From: Sphagnum magellanicum
Taxonomy: Eukaryota > Streptophyta > Sphagnopsida > Sphagnales > Sphagnaceae
Direction of reading: 5' to 3'
Assembly (NCBI GenBank): GCA_021904315.1
Contig: CM038917.1
Span: 8,540,041-8,604,040, forward strand
DNA: 64,000 bases
A program made the translations under genes and the position numbers. Below the pieces are notes generated by a model that did no database searches, was not told where the DNA came from, and saw nothing but the letters and a program-made list of their open reading frames with translations. Each line of letters starts with the position of its first letter. Within the stretch, counting starts at the first letter, position 1. Shown one piece after another: positions 1 to 9,894 of the stretch.

Positions 1-539
1 TTGATGCAAATAGTTCAATGTAAATCACTCTGGTTGCTTTAAAAGTTTCCTTTCTAATTTTCTTCAACTTTTTTTTTCTATCTTTTTCTTCTGTCTATTT
101 TCTCAATTTTACCTCTCTCTTGCTTGCTTTTTCTTACAACCGATCCAAGGCATTCATATCTTCATCTTGATGTAACAAAAAGTATAAAAAATTCCAAAAT
201 GAAAAAATGAAAAGACACATCAAAAGGTACATCGATTCTTTGTACTACAACCACGAAGTAAATAATGACAACACTTTTAGGGCATACTTTCCCTAAGAAA
301 CTAACACCTATAACTCTAGGTTAACTGAAACGTCATTAATTTGCATGGAAATAAGGCTAACGGGTATTTTTTCAACTAGTTTCTTATTCAACAAGTCATT
401 GGTACCTTCTTCAACCAATTCTTGGTTAAACAAACTTCAATTGGTTTTTTTTCAATCAGGTTATTTGCTATCAAACCTCTAATATGAAATTTAACTAGTT
501 CCTTAATGAACATGTTATTAGAATGGTTTTTCTAGTAGG
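1..539. other. AT-rich stretch without a recognisable gene
   Basis: I see no open frame or repeat that I can name here. It lies beyond the integrase-side end of the Gypsy remnant that follows and may be further decayed sequence of that element. Confidence 0.5.
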
Positions 540-2660
540 AAATCACTAAGTAAATAACTAATACAAGTTGAAATGTTTGATCCTCCACAAACCTATGAAA
601 TTTTTGTTTGTTAATGTTAACCAATACTAGGTTCGGATCAAATTTATCAATGGTCATTAATAGTATAGTGTTATTAGATAAACAATATTGGATTCTATAT
701 GGTTTAAACCATTGTCTTTAAAATTTAGGGGTATGTGCTTTAGTAGCTCTTAGAAACCATAATACATATTTTCCAAACTAGCATTTGGTTTCAACGTATT
801 AGTCTTTTGATCATAATAACCAATTCCACTAGATAAAAACACTATGAGAAAATTGTGTCCATTTGCAACTTGTCCATTGTAATTGAAAAGTGTCTGATAA
901 AACTAGATTATAACTAAAAAATGTCAAATACACTTAGATTACAACTAGATAGCCTAGTTGCAATGGACATGATTTTCTCATAGTGAAGCTACCAAATCTT
1001 GTGCTATTAACTAATTCTCTTGGAATTTCTCTCGTTCTAATAGTTGACTAATGTAACAGGTCTTGGATCATAACTCTATCTTGGTTTAGATGGTAACAAG
1101 TGTAAACCATAAACAAGTTGAAATGAAATGTAACTAGTTCCACCTTTAAAAGAAGTTTTATAAGAAAATAAAATTGTGGATGAGTGTTCATCCTAATCAT
1201 TTTGGTTTTTGTTTATTAGTTTTGTGAATAATGTACCAAAAACTTTGTTAGTAGACTCAAATTGTCAATTTCCTCATGGATAGTAGACAATAGAGCTAGT
1301 ATGTCTAAGTATGAAATGATCAGTTAGATAACGAATGGCACCTACCATTAAATGGGATCTACCAAACTTATAGATAATTTTGAAGTCATACTCCAAAAAT
1401 AACAACAACCACCAAATTATTTTGCTAGAAACTTGTGGCTTATTAACTAAGTACACAAGGGCCATGTGGTCAACATAAAATACAAATTGATTACCTAATA
1501 AGTAATGTCTAAATTTGTGTAAAGCATAGACCATAACTAAGGTTTTTCCCTCTATAGTAGTATAATTTTTTTCAGCTAAGTTTAGTAATTTCGACACATA
1601 CATAATAGGTTGATCAAACTTACTAGTTGGGTTCTGGGCAATTATGGTTCTTATTGTTAGTTAAGATGCATATGTGTGAACATGAAATCAAGCTTCCAAT
1701 TTGGGTTAATTGATATGGGGGCTTGTACATATTGGTTTTTAATCTCTTCCCAAGCATTTTGGCATTTTATAATCCACTCAAAAACTTCAAACTTCTTGAG
1801 TAGTTTAGTGATTGGTGACATAATATCTAAAGGCAAAGTTTTTTATAAAACACCTATAAAACTATGTCATCCCAGTGGAAACTTGGATCTCATGAAGGGT
1901 AGTAGGTATTGGCATGTTTACTAAGGCTTCAACCTTCTTGGGATCCATAAATTTTCCCTCTTCGGACATTATGAAACCTAGGATGGTTCTTGAAAATACC
2001 ATGAATGCACACTTGTCTAGGTTTAGGGTAATAACAAACTTTCTATAGTTGAAAAAACATTTCTTGAGTTTTTCAAGGTGAGTTGACAAGTCACTAAAAA
2101 CTATAAAATCATCAAAAAATATTTTCATGAATACATCAATGTACTCACAAAACGCTTTAATTACTACCCTTTAATAAGTTGGTGGTCCATGTTTGACACC
2201 AAATGGCATCACAACCCACACAAAAGCCCTCCAATTTGTCACAAAGGTGGTTTTGTTTTGATCTTCTAGTGCGATTGAAATTTGATGATATCTTGAAAAT
2301 TCGTCCATAAAGGTATAAACTTCATGCCCAATAATTATGTTAATAACCTCATTCGTAAATGGCAACAAGTAAGGATTTTTCTTTGTTGCCACATTGAGCT
2401 TTCTAAAATCAACATAAATTCTTAACTTCCCATTCTTTTTGGGAACAACCATTATCGGCGATAGCCAGGTTGCTTCCTTAACTAGTTTCATAAAACTAGC
2501 AGCAAGTAACTTGTTAATGTTTCACTTGATGATGGCAACATAATTAAGATTCAACCGGTACCTTGCTTGATGAGCAAGTGGTACTATGGTATCATTTAAT
2601 CCTATGTTGAGTAACCTAGTCATTATGGTAGCTTCCATGAATCATCTTCAACCACCTATT
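540..2660 (-). mobile_element. Ty3/Gypsy remnant A1 (RT, RNase H, end of integrase)
   Basis: This is a decayed fragment of a Ty3/Gypsy pol gene on the minus strand. Reverse transcriptase fingers and palm lie at about 1860-2500 (recognisable blocks WLSPIMVVPKKNGKLRI and VVMPFGVKHGPP). The RNase H block lies at about 1274-1603. Integrase-side sequence follows toward lower coordinates and matches remnant A2 near 10.8-11.08 kb in reverse orientation (shared run around 640-700). No LTRs or gag can be seen. It is broken many times and looks old. Family assignment is secure; the outer limits are approximate. Confidence 0.85.
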
Positions 2661-3540
2661 GAAAGCTCATCCACACATTGAATTATTTGACTTGGAAAAG
2701 GCCCACTGTTCAAACAATTATTTTGCTTGTGTAGGTGAGCATAATTATGAATGACCACACACTGATGATGGCATTTTGGATATTGAAGGACGAAGCCCCA
2801 CCAATTGAACTATGATAAAACATTGAAGCCGAAATATCATCACAACCTTGTGTGGGACAGACATTTCAGAAATGGAAAAGGGGTGCAATGATGATGATGA
2901 TGACAATGACACCAAGATTCCTAATGAAGCATTGAGGCCCCAAATGATAGTGACTACCATGAACTTTGACCCCAACATCCAAATTTTGCCATTAATCATC
3001 CTCTTAAGTCACGAATCACAAAGGTTTCACAATCATAGGCATTTGGCATTTTGCAATTCTTACACATAGGTTGAATTTTATATGCAAATCCACATGGTGG
3101 CATAAACATATTTTCTTCCAACTATATATTTCTTTGGCAATAAAATTGTAACCATTTGGTTTGGGACCCTATTTCAAAATTGGTGTATTTCATATGAAAC
3201 AATTTCATATCCATAATTCAAATTAAAAAATTTCAATTCCAAAGGCACTAAGAATGATTCGTCAGGAAAAAAAAAAAGGAGAACTTAGCTATAATTATTA
3301 TAATAAAAAATTAATGATAAATTACAAAAAGAATAAATATTTAATTTACTCAAACTGAATCGCTTACAATATTTATCAAAAAATGAAACCCTTATAATAC
3401 ATTATCAAAATGGTATTTCCAATAGTTTCTAAACAAATCTTCAAGTGGCAAAGACATTTGTTCCTTTTTTTATTTATGAATTCAACTGAAAATTAACAAA
3501 TGTCATATTGTGTCAAAATAGTATTATGTGTCTTAACCAT
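2661..3540. other. AT-rich interval, no gene seen
   Basis: The first part (to about 3100) may continue the decayed Gypsy coding region, with a GATGAT-rich patch near 2890. The rest is very AT-rich, with poly-A and poly-T tracts. No feature can be supported. Confidence 0.5.
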
Positions 3541-4155
3541 GAAACTTTGTCGAGGTGTCATCGTACAATGTGAGCTCTACCGACATGGCCATGGCTAGTA
3601 GTCTTAATATTTAAAAATTGGGTTAGGAATGTGTGAGTGTGGTGAAGTTATTAGGGGGGTTTAACAACTTTGTGTTAGAATAGGGGTTGATGAGTGTGCA
3701 CAAGGTGTGAGGGGGGGGGGTTTAGTTGTCTAAAATACGATATTAGTTGGGTTAGTTCTTTTCTGCAGCAAAGAGTGGATAAACCATAGTTTTGGAACCT
3801 TATTGGCGGAAGTAGGGATGAGAAATCTCTAGAAGGCTGGGGAAAGAAAAACAAACACTAAAGTTCATGGTGTGTGACAAAACATTGGTCTAGTATTAGT
3901 AGTTGGCAAGTAGCAAGAACGCTGGGAATTTATGAAGTAGGGTGAAAGGGTTAGTGAAAGGCCCAATAGAGCTAGAGCAATCTTCAACCCATAGGAGCGA
4001 AGGATTGATTCAAATCAGCTTAATGATTAAATAGACGATGTGACAGTGTGCCAATGATAATAGGAGTTTCATGAGGACTGAAATGTTTATTTAGATTATG
4101 AGCAAGCTCAGCAAGGAGCTACAAGTACATGTCAAGTCCTAAGCTACGCTTTAGC

Positions 4156-4578
4156 TCATAACTGTAGGAAGTCTAGAATGCGTCGAATGGTACGAACTAG
4201 GTAGTCCGCTTTGCTATTAGGAAGTAGTCGACGAATCGGACCGCGCAACCAACAATAGTGTCCAACGCCGGGAACTGAAGACCAAGCGAAGATAAAAGTG
4301 TCTTCGGTTTCATAATAACCTTCGCAAACAGTTTCGGGTTCGTCACCAGAAGCGGGGTCAACTTGTAATAAGATCACCAGGGTGCGGGAGTTTGGCGAAA
4401 TACGATAATACCAAGCTTGAGGGGGTTCAACTTCGAGACAAGCGCGCACTTCGCGAGGTTCGGGTTCTTCATCGCGAGGATGCTGCGTTAGGGTTAGATC
4501 TAAAGCTGACTTCGAAGGCGGTTCTGCATCCGCTTGTGCGGCTTGGGGCCCGTAGGATGTGACCGTGCGTAATGCCAT
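4156..4578 (-). CDS. Family D small protein, 140 residues, unknown function
   Basis: I do not recognise this protein. The longest frame starts at 4653, but I choose the ATG at 4576-4578 (begins MALRTV). A TATA box sits 90-100 bp upstream of that ATG, and the second genomic copy keeps an ATG at the matching place. Seen in the sequence: an acidic, proline-rich N-terminal third (residues about 15-45, many E, D and P), then a compact region rich in aromatics and arginine (WYYRISPNSRTLVILLQ at about residues 55-71; FIFAWSSVPGVGHY at about 90-103), ending in a basic, probably helical tail (residues about 105-140). There is no signal peptide or membrane segment. The frame is clearly more GC-rich than its flanks. 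A related, diverged copy at 53568-53963 keeps the aromatic core. It may be a mobile-element or virus-derived DNA-binding or accessory protein. That is inference only. Confidence 0.6.
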   Translation of the reverse strand: MALRTVTSYGPQAAQADAEPPSKSALDLTLTQHPRDEEPEPREVRACLEVEPPQAWYYRISPNSRTLVILLQVDPASGDEPETVCEGYYETEDTFIFAWSSVPGVGHYCWLRGPIRRLLPNSKADYLVRTIRRILDFLQL

Positions 4579-4667
4579 ACTTTCAAGGAAGAGAGGAAAG
4601 ATCTTCAACAAAATTGAATTGACAATGGAGGTGGGGTGGACTTGTGACATCAAGTTTTGCGGTCATG

Positions 4668-4675
4668 ATTTATAG
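4668..4675 (-). promoter_or_regulatory. TATA box of the family D small ORF
   Basis: On the minus strand this reads CTATAAAT, about 90 bp before the MALRT start codon. Copy 2 keeps CTTATAAATT at the same place (54054-54062). Conservation in both copies supports a real polymerase II promoter. Confidence 0.55.
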
Positions 4676-4834
4676 GCCGAGGAAAGGAAGAGGAGGTGTA
4701 AATGATGGCCTAGGACCATGGTAAAGTAAAAATTTAAGGTCAAAGGGTAAAAAATAAAATAAAATGAAGGTTCAAATAAAGTTGCTCAAGGGGAAGTGGG
4801 AATAGGTAGCAAGGAACCTTCTTCTTCTCCTCCC

Positions 4835-5030
4835 ATTGACCACCAAGCATGGGATCCTTCATTGACCACCAAGCAAGGGATCTTCATTGACCACCAAGCA
4901 AGGAACCTTCTTCTTCTCCTCCCATTGACCACCAAGCATGGGATCCTTCATTGGCCACCAAGCAAAGGATTTTCATTGACCACCAAACATGGGATCCTCC
5001 TTTGACCACCAAGCATGGGATCCTCCCTCC
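4835..5030. repeat. Iteron-like array: seven 25-26 bp direct repeats
   Basis: Units of the type ATTGACCACCAAGCATGGGA begin at 4835, 4861, 4886, 4924, 4950, 4975 and 5001. The spacing is 25-26 bp except for one 38-bp unit, and there is an 89-bp higher-order repeat. The array lies between the minus-strand TATA box of the small ORF and a plus-strand TTTAAAAGG box near 5044. Copy 2 has only about two degenerate units (54206-54262). It could be a set of protein-binding sites between divergent promoters, or simply a minisatellite. Confidence 0.8.
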
Positions 5031-5239
5031 TCCCTTCTCCTTCTCTTTAAAAGGCGGCTCGGATGATTGGGGGGCTCTCTCTTTGCCTTGGAGAATTTCC
5101 TTGAATACTTGTTTCACAAGTTTTTTGAAGGGAAATGAGGATGAGACTTAGGAGAGGGAAGAAGGAAAGGAGTGGAGGGAAGATCTTGTAATAATTTTTA
5201 GGAATGGGGGTGAGGAATGATGAGGTTGGAAGGTTAGAA

Positions 5240-5800
5240 TTTAGAGAAACTTCACAAAAAACCTCTCGGGTTTCGTAGTATAACTTCCTAGTTATTTAGC
5301 TGCAAAGCCTAAGATTTGGTGGGTAGATGCGCCTTGTTGTTAGCTTTCTAGAGAGCTATAGCAAGCTAAATTTGAACGACGTATGTGGGAGAAACAATTC
5401 TCCAAGCGACTAGGGGTCTACAGTCGAGTTGGACCAATTTCCTTTGCAAAACCCTTTCGGGTTTCGTAGCATAACTTCCTAGTTATTAGCTGCAGATCTT
5501 GATATTTGGTGGAAAGGTGCGCCTAGTGGTTAGCTTTCCAAAGAGCTATAGCAAGCTAGAGTTGGACAATGTATGTGGGAGAAAAAATTCTCCAAGCGAC
5601 TGGGGGTCTGCAGTCGAGTTGGACCAATTTCCTTTGCAAAACCTTCTCGGGTTTCGTAGCATGACTTCCTAGTTATTTAGCTGCAGATCTTGATATTTGG
5701 TGGAAAGGTGCGCCTAGTGGTTAGCTTTCCAAAGAGCTAAAGCAAGCGAGATTTGGACAACCTAAGTGTTAGAAACAATAGTTCAAAGGCTTGCTGGTTG
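5240..5800. repeat. Tandem array of about three 190-bp units
   Basis: The anchor GGGTTTCGTAG recurs near 5268, 5459 and 5649, a period of 190-191 bp. Each unit has the same order: CTCGGGTTTCGTAG, a GCTGCAGATCTTG-like word, GCGCC, TTAGCTTTCCAAAGAGCTA, then an AAGCGACTGGGGGTC-like word. The third unit is partly diverged. Copy 2 of family D holds two units (about 54505-54880). It does not read as coding on either strand. Confidence 0.85.
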
Positions 5801-5953
5801 TAACCAAGTTTAAGAAGGTGTTGAGTCCATAAGTGTTCATTAAAAGGGATGATAATTTGATATAAGGTTCTAGGATTTGGAATGTGTGAATCTAAATAAC
5901 AAATCTATCAATGCTAAATTGTGAATGATGTTTGGAAGGCAAAATAATTAACT

Positions 5954-6411
5954 TCATCTATGAACGTAACCTAATAACCAGACATACATTCGCATTCGTT
6001 CTTCATCGGTAGCATTTGTGCTTTCAAGCATAGTCACCTTGTAGAACCAGAGGTAGAGGGACAAAAGTTGCCTCACATATAACAAGTCTTCAAATAAATT
6101 GGAAACATCCAAGACATAGACTCCTTTGAACGCACATGGAAGATATTTGACATTAGTGCCGTTGTGATCCCAGGCTATGAACACACTCTCCTTGTCCATT
6201 ACATTCTTAATTCTAACATATAATGTTAATGGTATGTCCTTGTATGATAAGTTCTCAAATAATCGAGAAATATCCACATCATATTGGCCTTCTCCCTAGC
6301 TTGGGAAAAATATATGACATCTGCCTCCTCATAGACCCAAGTCACATTGGTGTGGTCATCCCATTTGCTACCTTGCTCGATTATCTTTCCTTCAACTTGA
6401 TTGCTCAACAT
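5954..6411 (-). CDS. Family D second coding region, two overlapping short frames
   Basis: Two minus-strand frames overlap: 6226-6411 (61 residues, starts MLSNQVEGK) and 5954-6277 (107 residues, contains SVFIAWDHNGTNVKYLP and ends with a region rich in L, Y and W). I do not recognise a family. The first start codon follows a TATA box (6571-6580) and an AT-rich leader. Part of the downstream frame (the block around ATDEERMRMY) is also present at the end of copy 2 (about 54980-55080), so it belongs to the repeat. The FIxAW pattern faintly recalls FIFAW in the MALRT protein, so the two could be distant relatives. That likeness is weak. Coding status is uncertain. Confidence 0.4.
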
Positions 6412-6570
6412 ATTTCATTTTGTGAAAAAATTTGGAATCACAAAAATAACAAAAAGAAATGCATGGAATCCCCTCCCCCATTCTCTTTAAAGTGTTGCGC
6501 ACTAATTGTCCAAAACAACTAGAATCATACACGTTGAAAAGAAAGGGAGGAAAATTTTGAATTTAAACCT

Positions 6571-6580
6571 CCTTATATAG
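6571..6580 (-). promoter_or_regulatory. TATA-like box upstream of the second family D frame
   Basis: On the minus strand it reads CTATATAAGG, about 165 bp before the ATG at 6411. Its position suits a promoter for the 5954-6411 region. Confidence 0.4.
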
Positions 6581-6732
6581 GTTGAATTAGGGTACATCAA
6601 AATTAGGGGCACCCAAAAAATTTGGCGATTGAAAAAATTCGGTCACCATCTAATGACATTCCCATGTACTAACCACACGTGGTTATTGAACATTATTGGA
6701 TGGTGATCACCAATGGGCTATGTGGACAATCA

Positions 6733-6754
6733 GTGACCGAAAAAATTCGGTCAC
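6733..6754. repeat. Palindrome with 9-bp arms
   Basis: GTGACCGAA and TTCGGTCAC flank four A residues. Single arms recur at 6640-6660, 6772-6782 and nearby, consistent with a repeated binding-type word at the end of the putative transposon. Confidence 0.7.
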
Positions 6755-7516
6755 CATTCCTCAAATCTAAAGGTGACCGAAAAGTTTTAGTCACCAACTA
6801 AAGATTGTACAATTGATGATTGAAAATTTTCGATCGCCAACTAGCCGATTATCCCATTGGTGACAAAAGGCAACCAAAATTTCATTAGCACAAACCTAAA
6901 AGTGTTAAAAACTTGAAGACAATGATCTTAAATGAATCACCACATGACAATTCCATGAAATTGTCATGACATTTTTTATGGAGCACACAATGGCATATCT
7001 TAATGGTGTTTTGTGAACAGGCAAGGAATTGGCTTGGAGAAGTATAAGTAAGTCATGGAACATAAATTTTTGGCATGACTAGACGAATCTTCGTAATACA
7101 TAGAACTTTAGATTTTCGAGAGGTTTTCAAAATGGTTTGAATGCAAAATCTCAAATTTAACCATAAACTTGTTGTATTGGTTTGATGTTTTTTATCCATA
7201 AAAGGACAAGGTGCATTAGACCACAGAGGTGGCAAGCTTGTGGGACAAAATTTCATGGTGGGCTAAATTCTTGAAGAGTTGGTTGAAGAAGAAAGCAAGG
7301 CTTGCACCATGGATGGAAGAAGGTGCTTGAAATCTTTTAGCCCAAATTGGAAACCATGGTGTGTTATGGATTCCAAGCATAGCATAACAAATTTGTAGGC
7401 TTCATGGGTTTGTTCCAAATATGTGCGAAATTTGTTATTTCATGGGTTTATATCGTTTACACACAAATGTCATGCATTATTTAAACATTTAAGTCATGTG
7501 CATAACTTTCATATGT

Positions 7517-7650
7517 AAACAATACGAATAGACACACAACATTTGTGTTTAAACAATACAAATAGGCATATGACATTTGTGTCTAAATAATGCACACAAC
7601 ATTGATGTTCAAACATTACAAGTAGATGAATGACATCAATGTCTATTCCA
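7517..7650. repeat. Degenerate 27-34 bp tandem repeat, four units
   Basis: Units of the form AAACAATACGAATAGACACA followed by an ACATTTGTGT-like tail begin near 7517, 7551, 7584 and 7611. The array is AT-rich and diverged. No function is apparent. Confidence 0.6.
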
Positions 7651-8059
7651 TAACAAACCTATGAAAAGCAAATTTAGCACAACTATTATTGCCAAATCGT
7701 GACCCATGAAAATTGTGATGAACAAACATGCTTCCATTGTTAGGTGGAAACAATTAGGGTTGTTATGGTGTGGTGCGTAAGGTGTGAATCAAAAGTTTCA
7801 ATCACATCCCAAGCATAATTGAATTAGTGGGGAAAATAGCAAAGATAGATGACAAGTGAAAAACATGTAAGCAACGATCAATGGAAGCCTTGGCATGCTC
7901 GTGTGAACATTTAAGTGTCATAAAATTCCTTGCCATTCACATAGAGACCATGGAGACATACACATTGTGGTGGAATGGGGGAACTTTTCAAAAAATGTTG
8001 GATTATAACACAAAGTACTCCCCCATTACGGATAATTATATCTTACTATAATAAGCAGG

Positions 8060-8655
8060 GCCAAATATGAAAAAACAAACACAATTTGTCACCTTTAAGC
8101 AAAATCATGTGAAGTTGGCATGGGCATTCATAAACACTATGAGTGCAATATATCACTACGGAAATTTGCACAATGACTTGTTCAAAGACAACATTATGTT
8201 GCATTTTTTGGCAAATAAACCAAATGTTGTGTACATAGGCATTTATGATTGGGGGTGCAGCTAAGCACTTGCAAGAGGTGATGTCATCATTGTATGGGTT
8301 TGCAAAGGAGCAAGATGTGACCAATGCAAAAAAAATGCGTTGGTGGGTTGCCCCATAATGGTTTTTTATTTACAATGAGTCAGGAACTACAAATTGGCCA
8401 AGCAACATGCCACAACTTTAAGGTCTGAAGCATATTTGGTAGGCAGGTTCACAAATGTCATATGGGATGATGATTGGGATGTAGAATATTTTGTGGACAA
8501 TTCCACCAAGATGTCATTTGGGAAGCTGATCCATAACATGTATGACCTTAATATAAAAGCATGAAGAACTATTCAACACATCATGCGCACATTGATGGGG
8601 CCTCCATATAATTGGACTACATTTGAAAAGTGTTATCAAAGGCAACCGTAAATAG
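8060..8655 (+). pseudogene. Protein-kinase-like pseudogene fragment
   Basis: A recognisable but broken kinase-like catalytic region. The first open stretch (8067-8261) holds HNDLFKDNIMLHF, matching a kinase catalytic loop (HND in place of HRD), then VYIGIYDWG, matching the metal-binding loop (DWG in place of DFG). After a stop at the end of that stretch, other frames continue with blocks near 8334-8400 (RWWVAP, then FFIYNESGT) that look like the APE and activation-segment region of the same family. The kinase N-lobe is not visible, and frames change several times. It resembles a plant kinase-like family with HND and DWG motifs, which I recall but cannot name. It may be a dead host copy or a fragment captured by a transposon. 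Kinase-like origin is fairly sure; there is no functional product. Confidence 0.65.
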
Positions 8656-9599
8656 TTTGTCGTTACTAGTTATGGAATATGGTGTAATTTGCATGATCTT
8701 TCAAAAATGACATGTTTTGGACTTGCAAATTTTATAAAACCTAATTTTGTAAACGACTATGTTGTCACGTGTATTCAAATTTGAGATTTGTGAATCCATC
8801 CTCTTTATACATTTGAAATTTGTGTCTAGATCTATGCTTTATAATGATGATGGGTTTCTTATGAACATAAGATACAATGATCATTTACAATTTTACAAAA
8901 GTACTACCCATCTATTTTTAAAATTTTTGAATTATGGATGACTGGACTTATCATTGATAATTTGTTTCAATAAATGCTTTCATAATTACTAGACATTAAA
9001 TAATGAAAAAAATCAATAAAAATTCATTTAAAGCAACATTTTTTAATGCAAACTTTATAAGGCATTCACTTTGTATATATTTTTTTGGTTTTCATTTTTT
9101 TAGCATTGCCTACCAAGGCAAGGATATTGTGTTTAGATTCATTATAAAGTATAATAGCTTAATGGTTTGGCCCCCATGTAATAGGTCTATTTTTATATGA
9201 AGATTTTTTTAAGATGTTCTTTTGGCTTGTGTTGAAACTTGGGATTAATGATAGAATTGTGATATCTTGAAGGAGTTTGATTTCTTTTAGAAGATTTTTT
9301 CTAAAGATTATATTTTTGCATGGTGAAATATTGGAATTTCCATAATTCTTCTTTTGCCTTAAGATATTTTTTCATGTAAATGGCAAGGGCACAATGACAA
9401 AACAAAAAGATGGTAATTGAAATTTTTTGGTTGTCGAAGAATTGGTGATTGGGATTCGTTTTTGGTTGCCACTCATAACAAGGGCAGCCTAAATGTGACC
9501 AAAGATTTTCCTACGTTTGTCGTAACGAATGCGATGAATGCGACGGATGCATCAAGATGGATGTCGATGTGACACCCAACACAAAATGGGCACATCATG

Positions 9600-9894
9600 T
9601 CAGTTTTGACAACCTTGGATCAAGGTACACATTTCATTAACGATGATATTCATTATTTAACTAATCATTTTATCCTACTTGACATACCAACTTTACAAGG
9701 GAATGGATAAGTTAAGTTTATTAACAAAGTTTTCGGTACATTGTTCATAAAACTAATGAATGAAAATCGAAATGACTGGGATGAACACATGTTCATAATT
9801 TTATTTTCTTATAAAACTACTTTTAAGGTTGGAACTGCTCACACCCTTTTTGAATTTGTCTATGGTTTACACCCGTTATTACCTATGGAGTACA
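9600..9894 (+). mobile_element. Ty3/Gypsy remnant A2, integrase part (left piece)
   Basis: Plus-strand integrase core sequence, recognisable from blocks around DQGTHF, DWDEH and FVYG..PLLPMEY. It is decayed, cut on the right by family-S solo LTR 1, and continues at 10715. It is the same family as A1, in opposite orientation. Confidence 0.75.

Larger units (their letters stand above)
3548..6590 (-). repeat. Family D repeat, copy 1 (unclassified element)
   Basis: A dispersed repeat present twice in the window. The second copy (42640-43203 plus 53536-55085) follows the same order over about 2.1 kb. In order the copy holds a leader with a G10 run at 3711-3720, a 140-residue minus-strand ORF with TATA box, seven short direct repeats (4835-5030), a TTTAAAAGG promoter-like box on the plus strand near 5044, a 190-bp tandem array (5240-5800), and a second small minus-strand coding region (5954-6411) with its own TATA box. 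I find no reverse transcriptase, transposase, LTR or TIR, so its class is unknown. The ends are estimates from where the two copies stop matching and from the upstream TATA box. Confidence 0.6.
6595..9515. mobile_element. Possible non-autonomous DNA transposon with GTGACC subterminal repeats
   Basis: Both ends of this segment carry related words in opposite orientation: GCACCCAAAAAATTTGG near 6608, and the complement of CCAAAAAATTT near 9419. Several GTGACC/GGTCAC boxes lie at 6640-6900 and again near 9495-9505. Between them are a short minisatellite and a kinase-like pseudogene. Subterminal repeats of this kind are typical of cut-and-paste elements such as CACTA, and captured host genes are common in plant DNA transposons. 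No transposase or target duplication is seen, so the call is tentative. Confidence 0.3.

Noticed and set aside
1676-1924. 82-residue plus-strand frame
   Set aside because: Shadow of the Gypsy RT remnant on the opposite strand.
4796-5151. Plus- and minus-strand frames across the iteron array
   Set aside because: Repetitive peptides from the tandem repeat; no start context or conservation in copy 2.
7410-7650. Possible CRISPR-like array
   Set aside because: A plant-type AT-rich degenerate minisatellite without uniform repeats or spacers.
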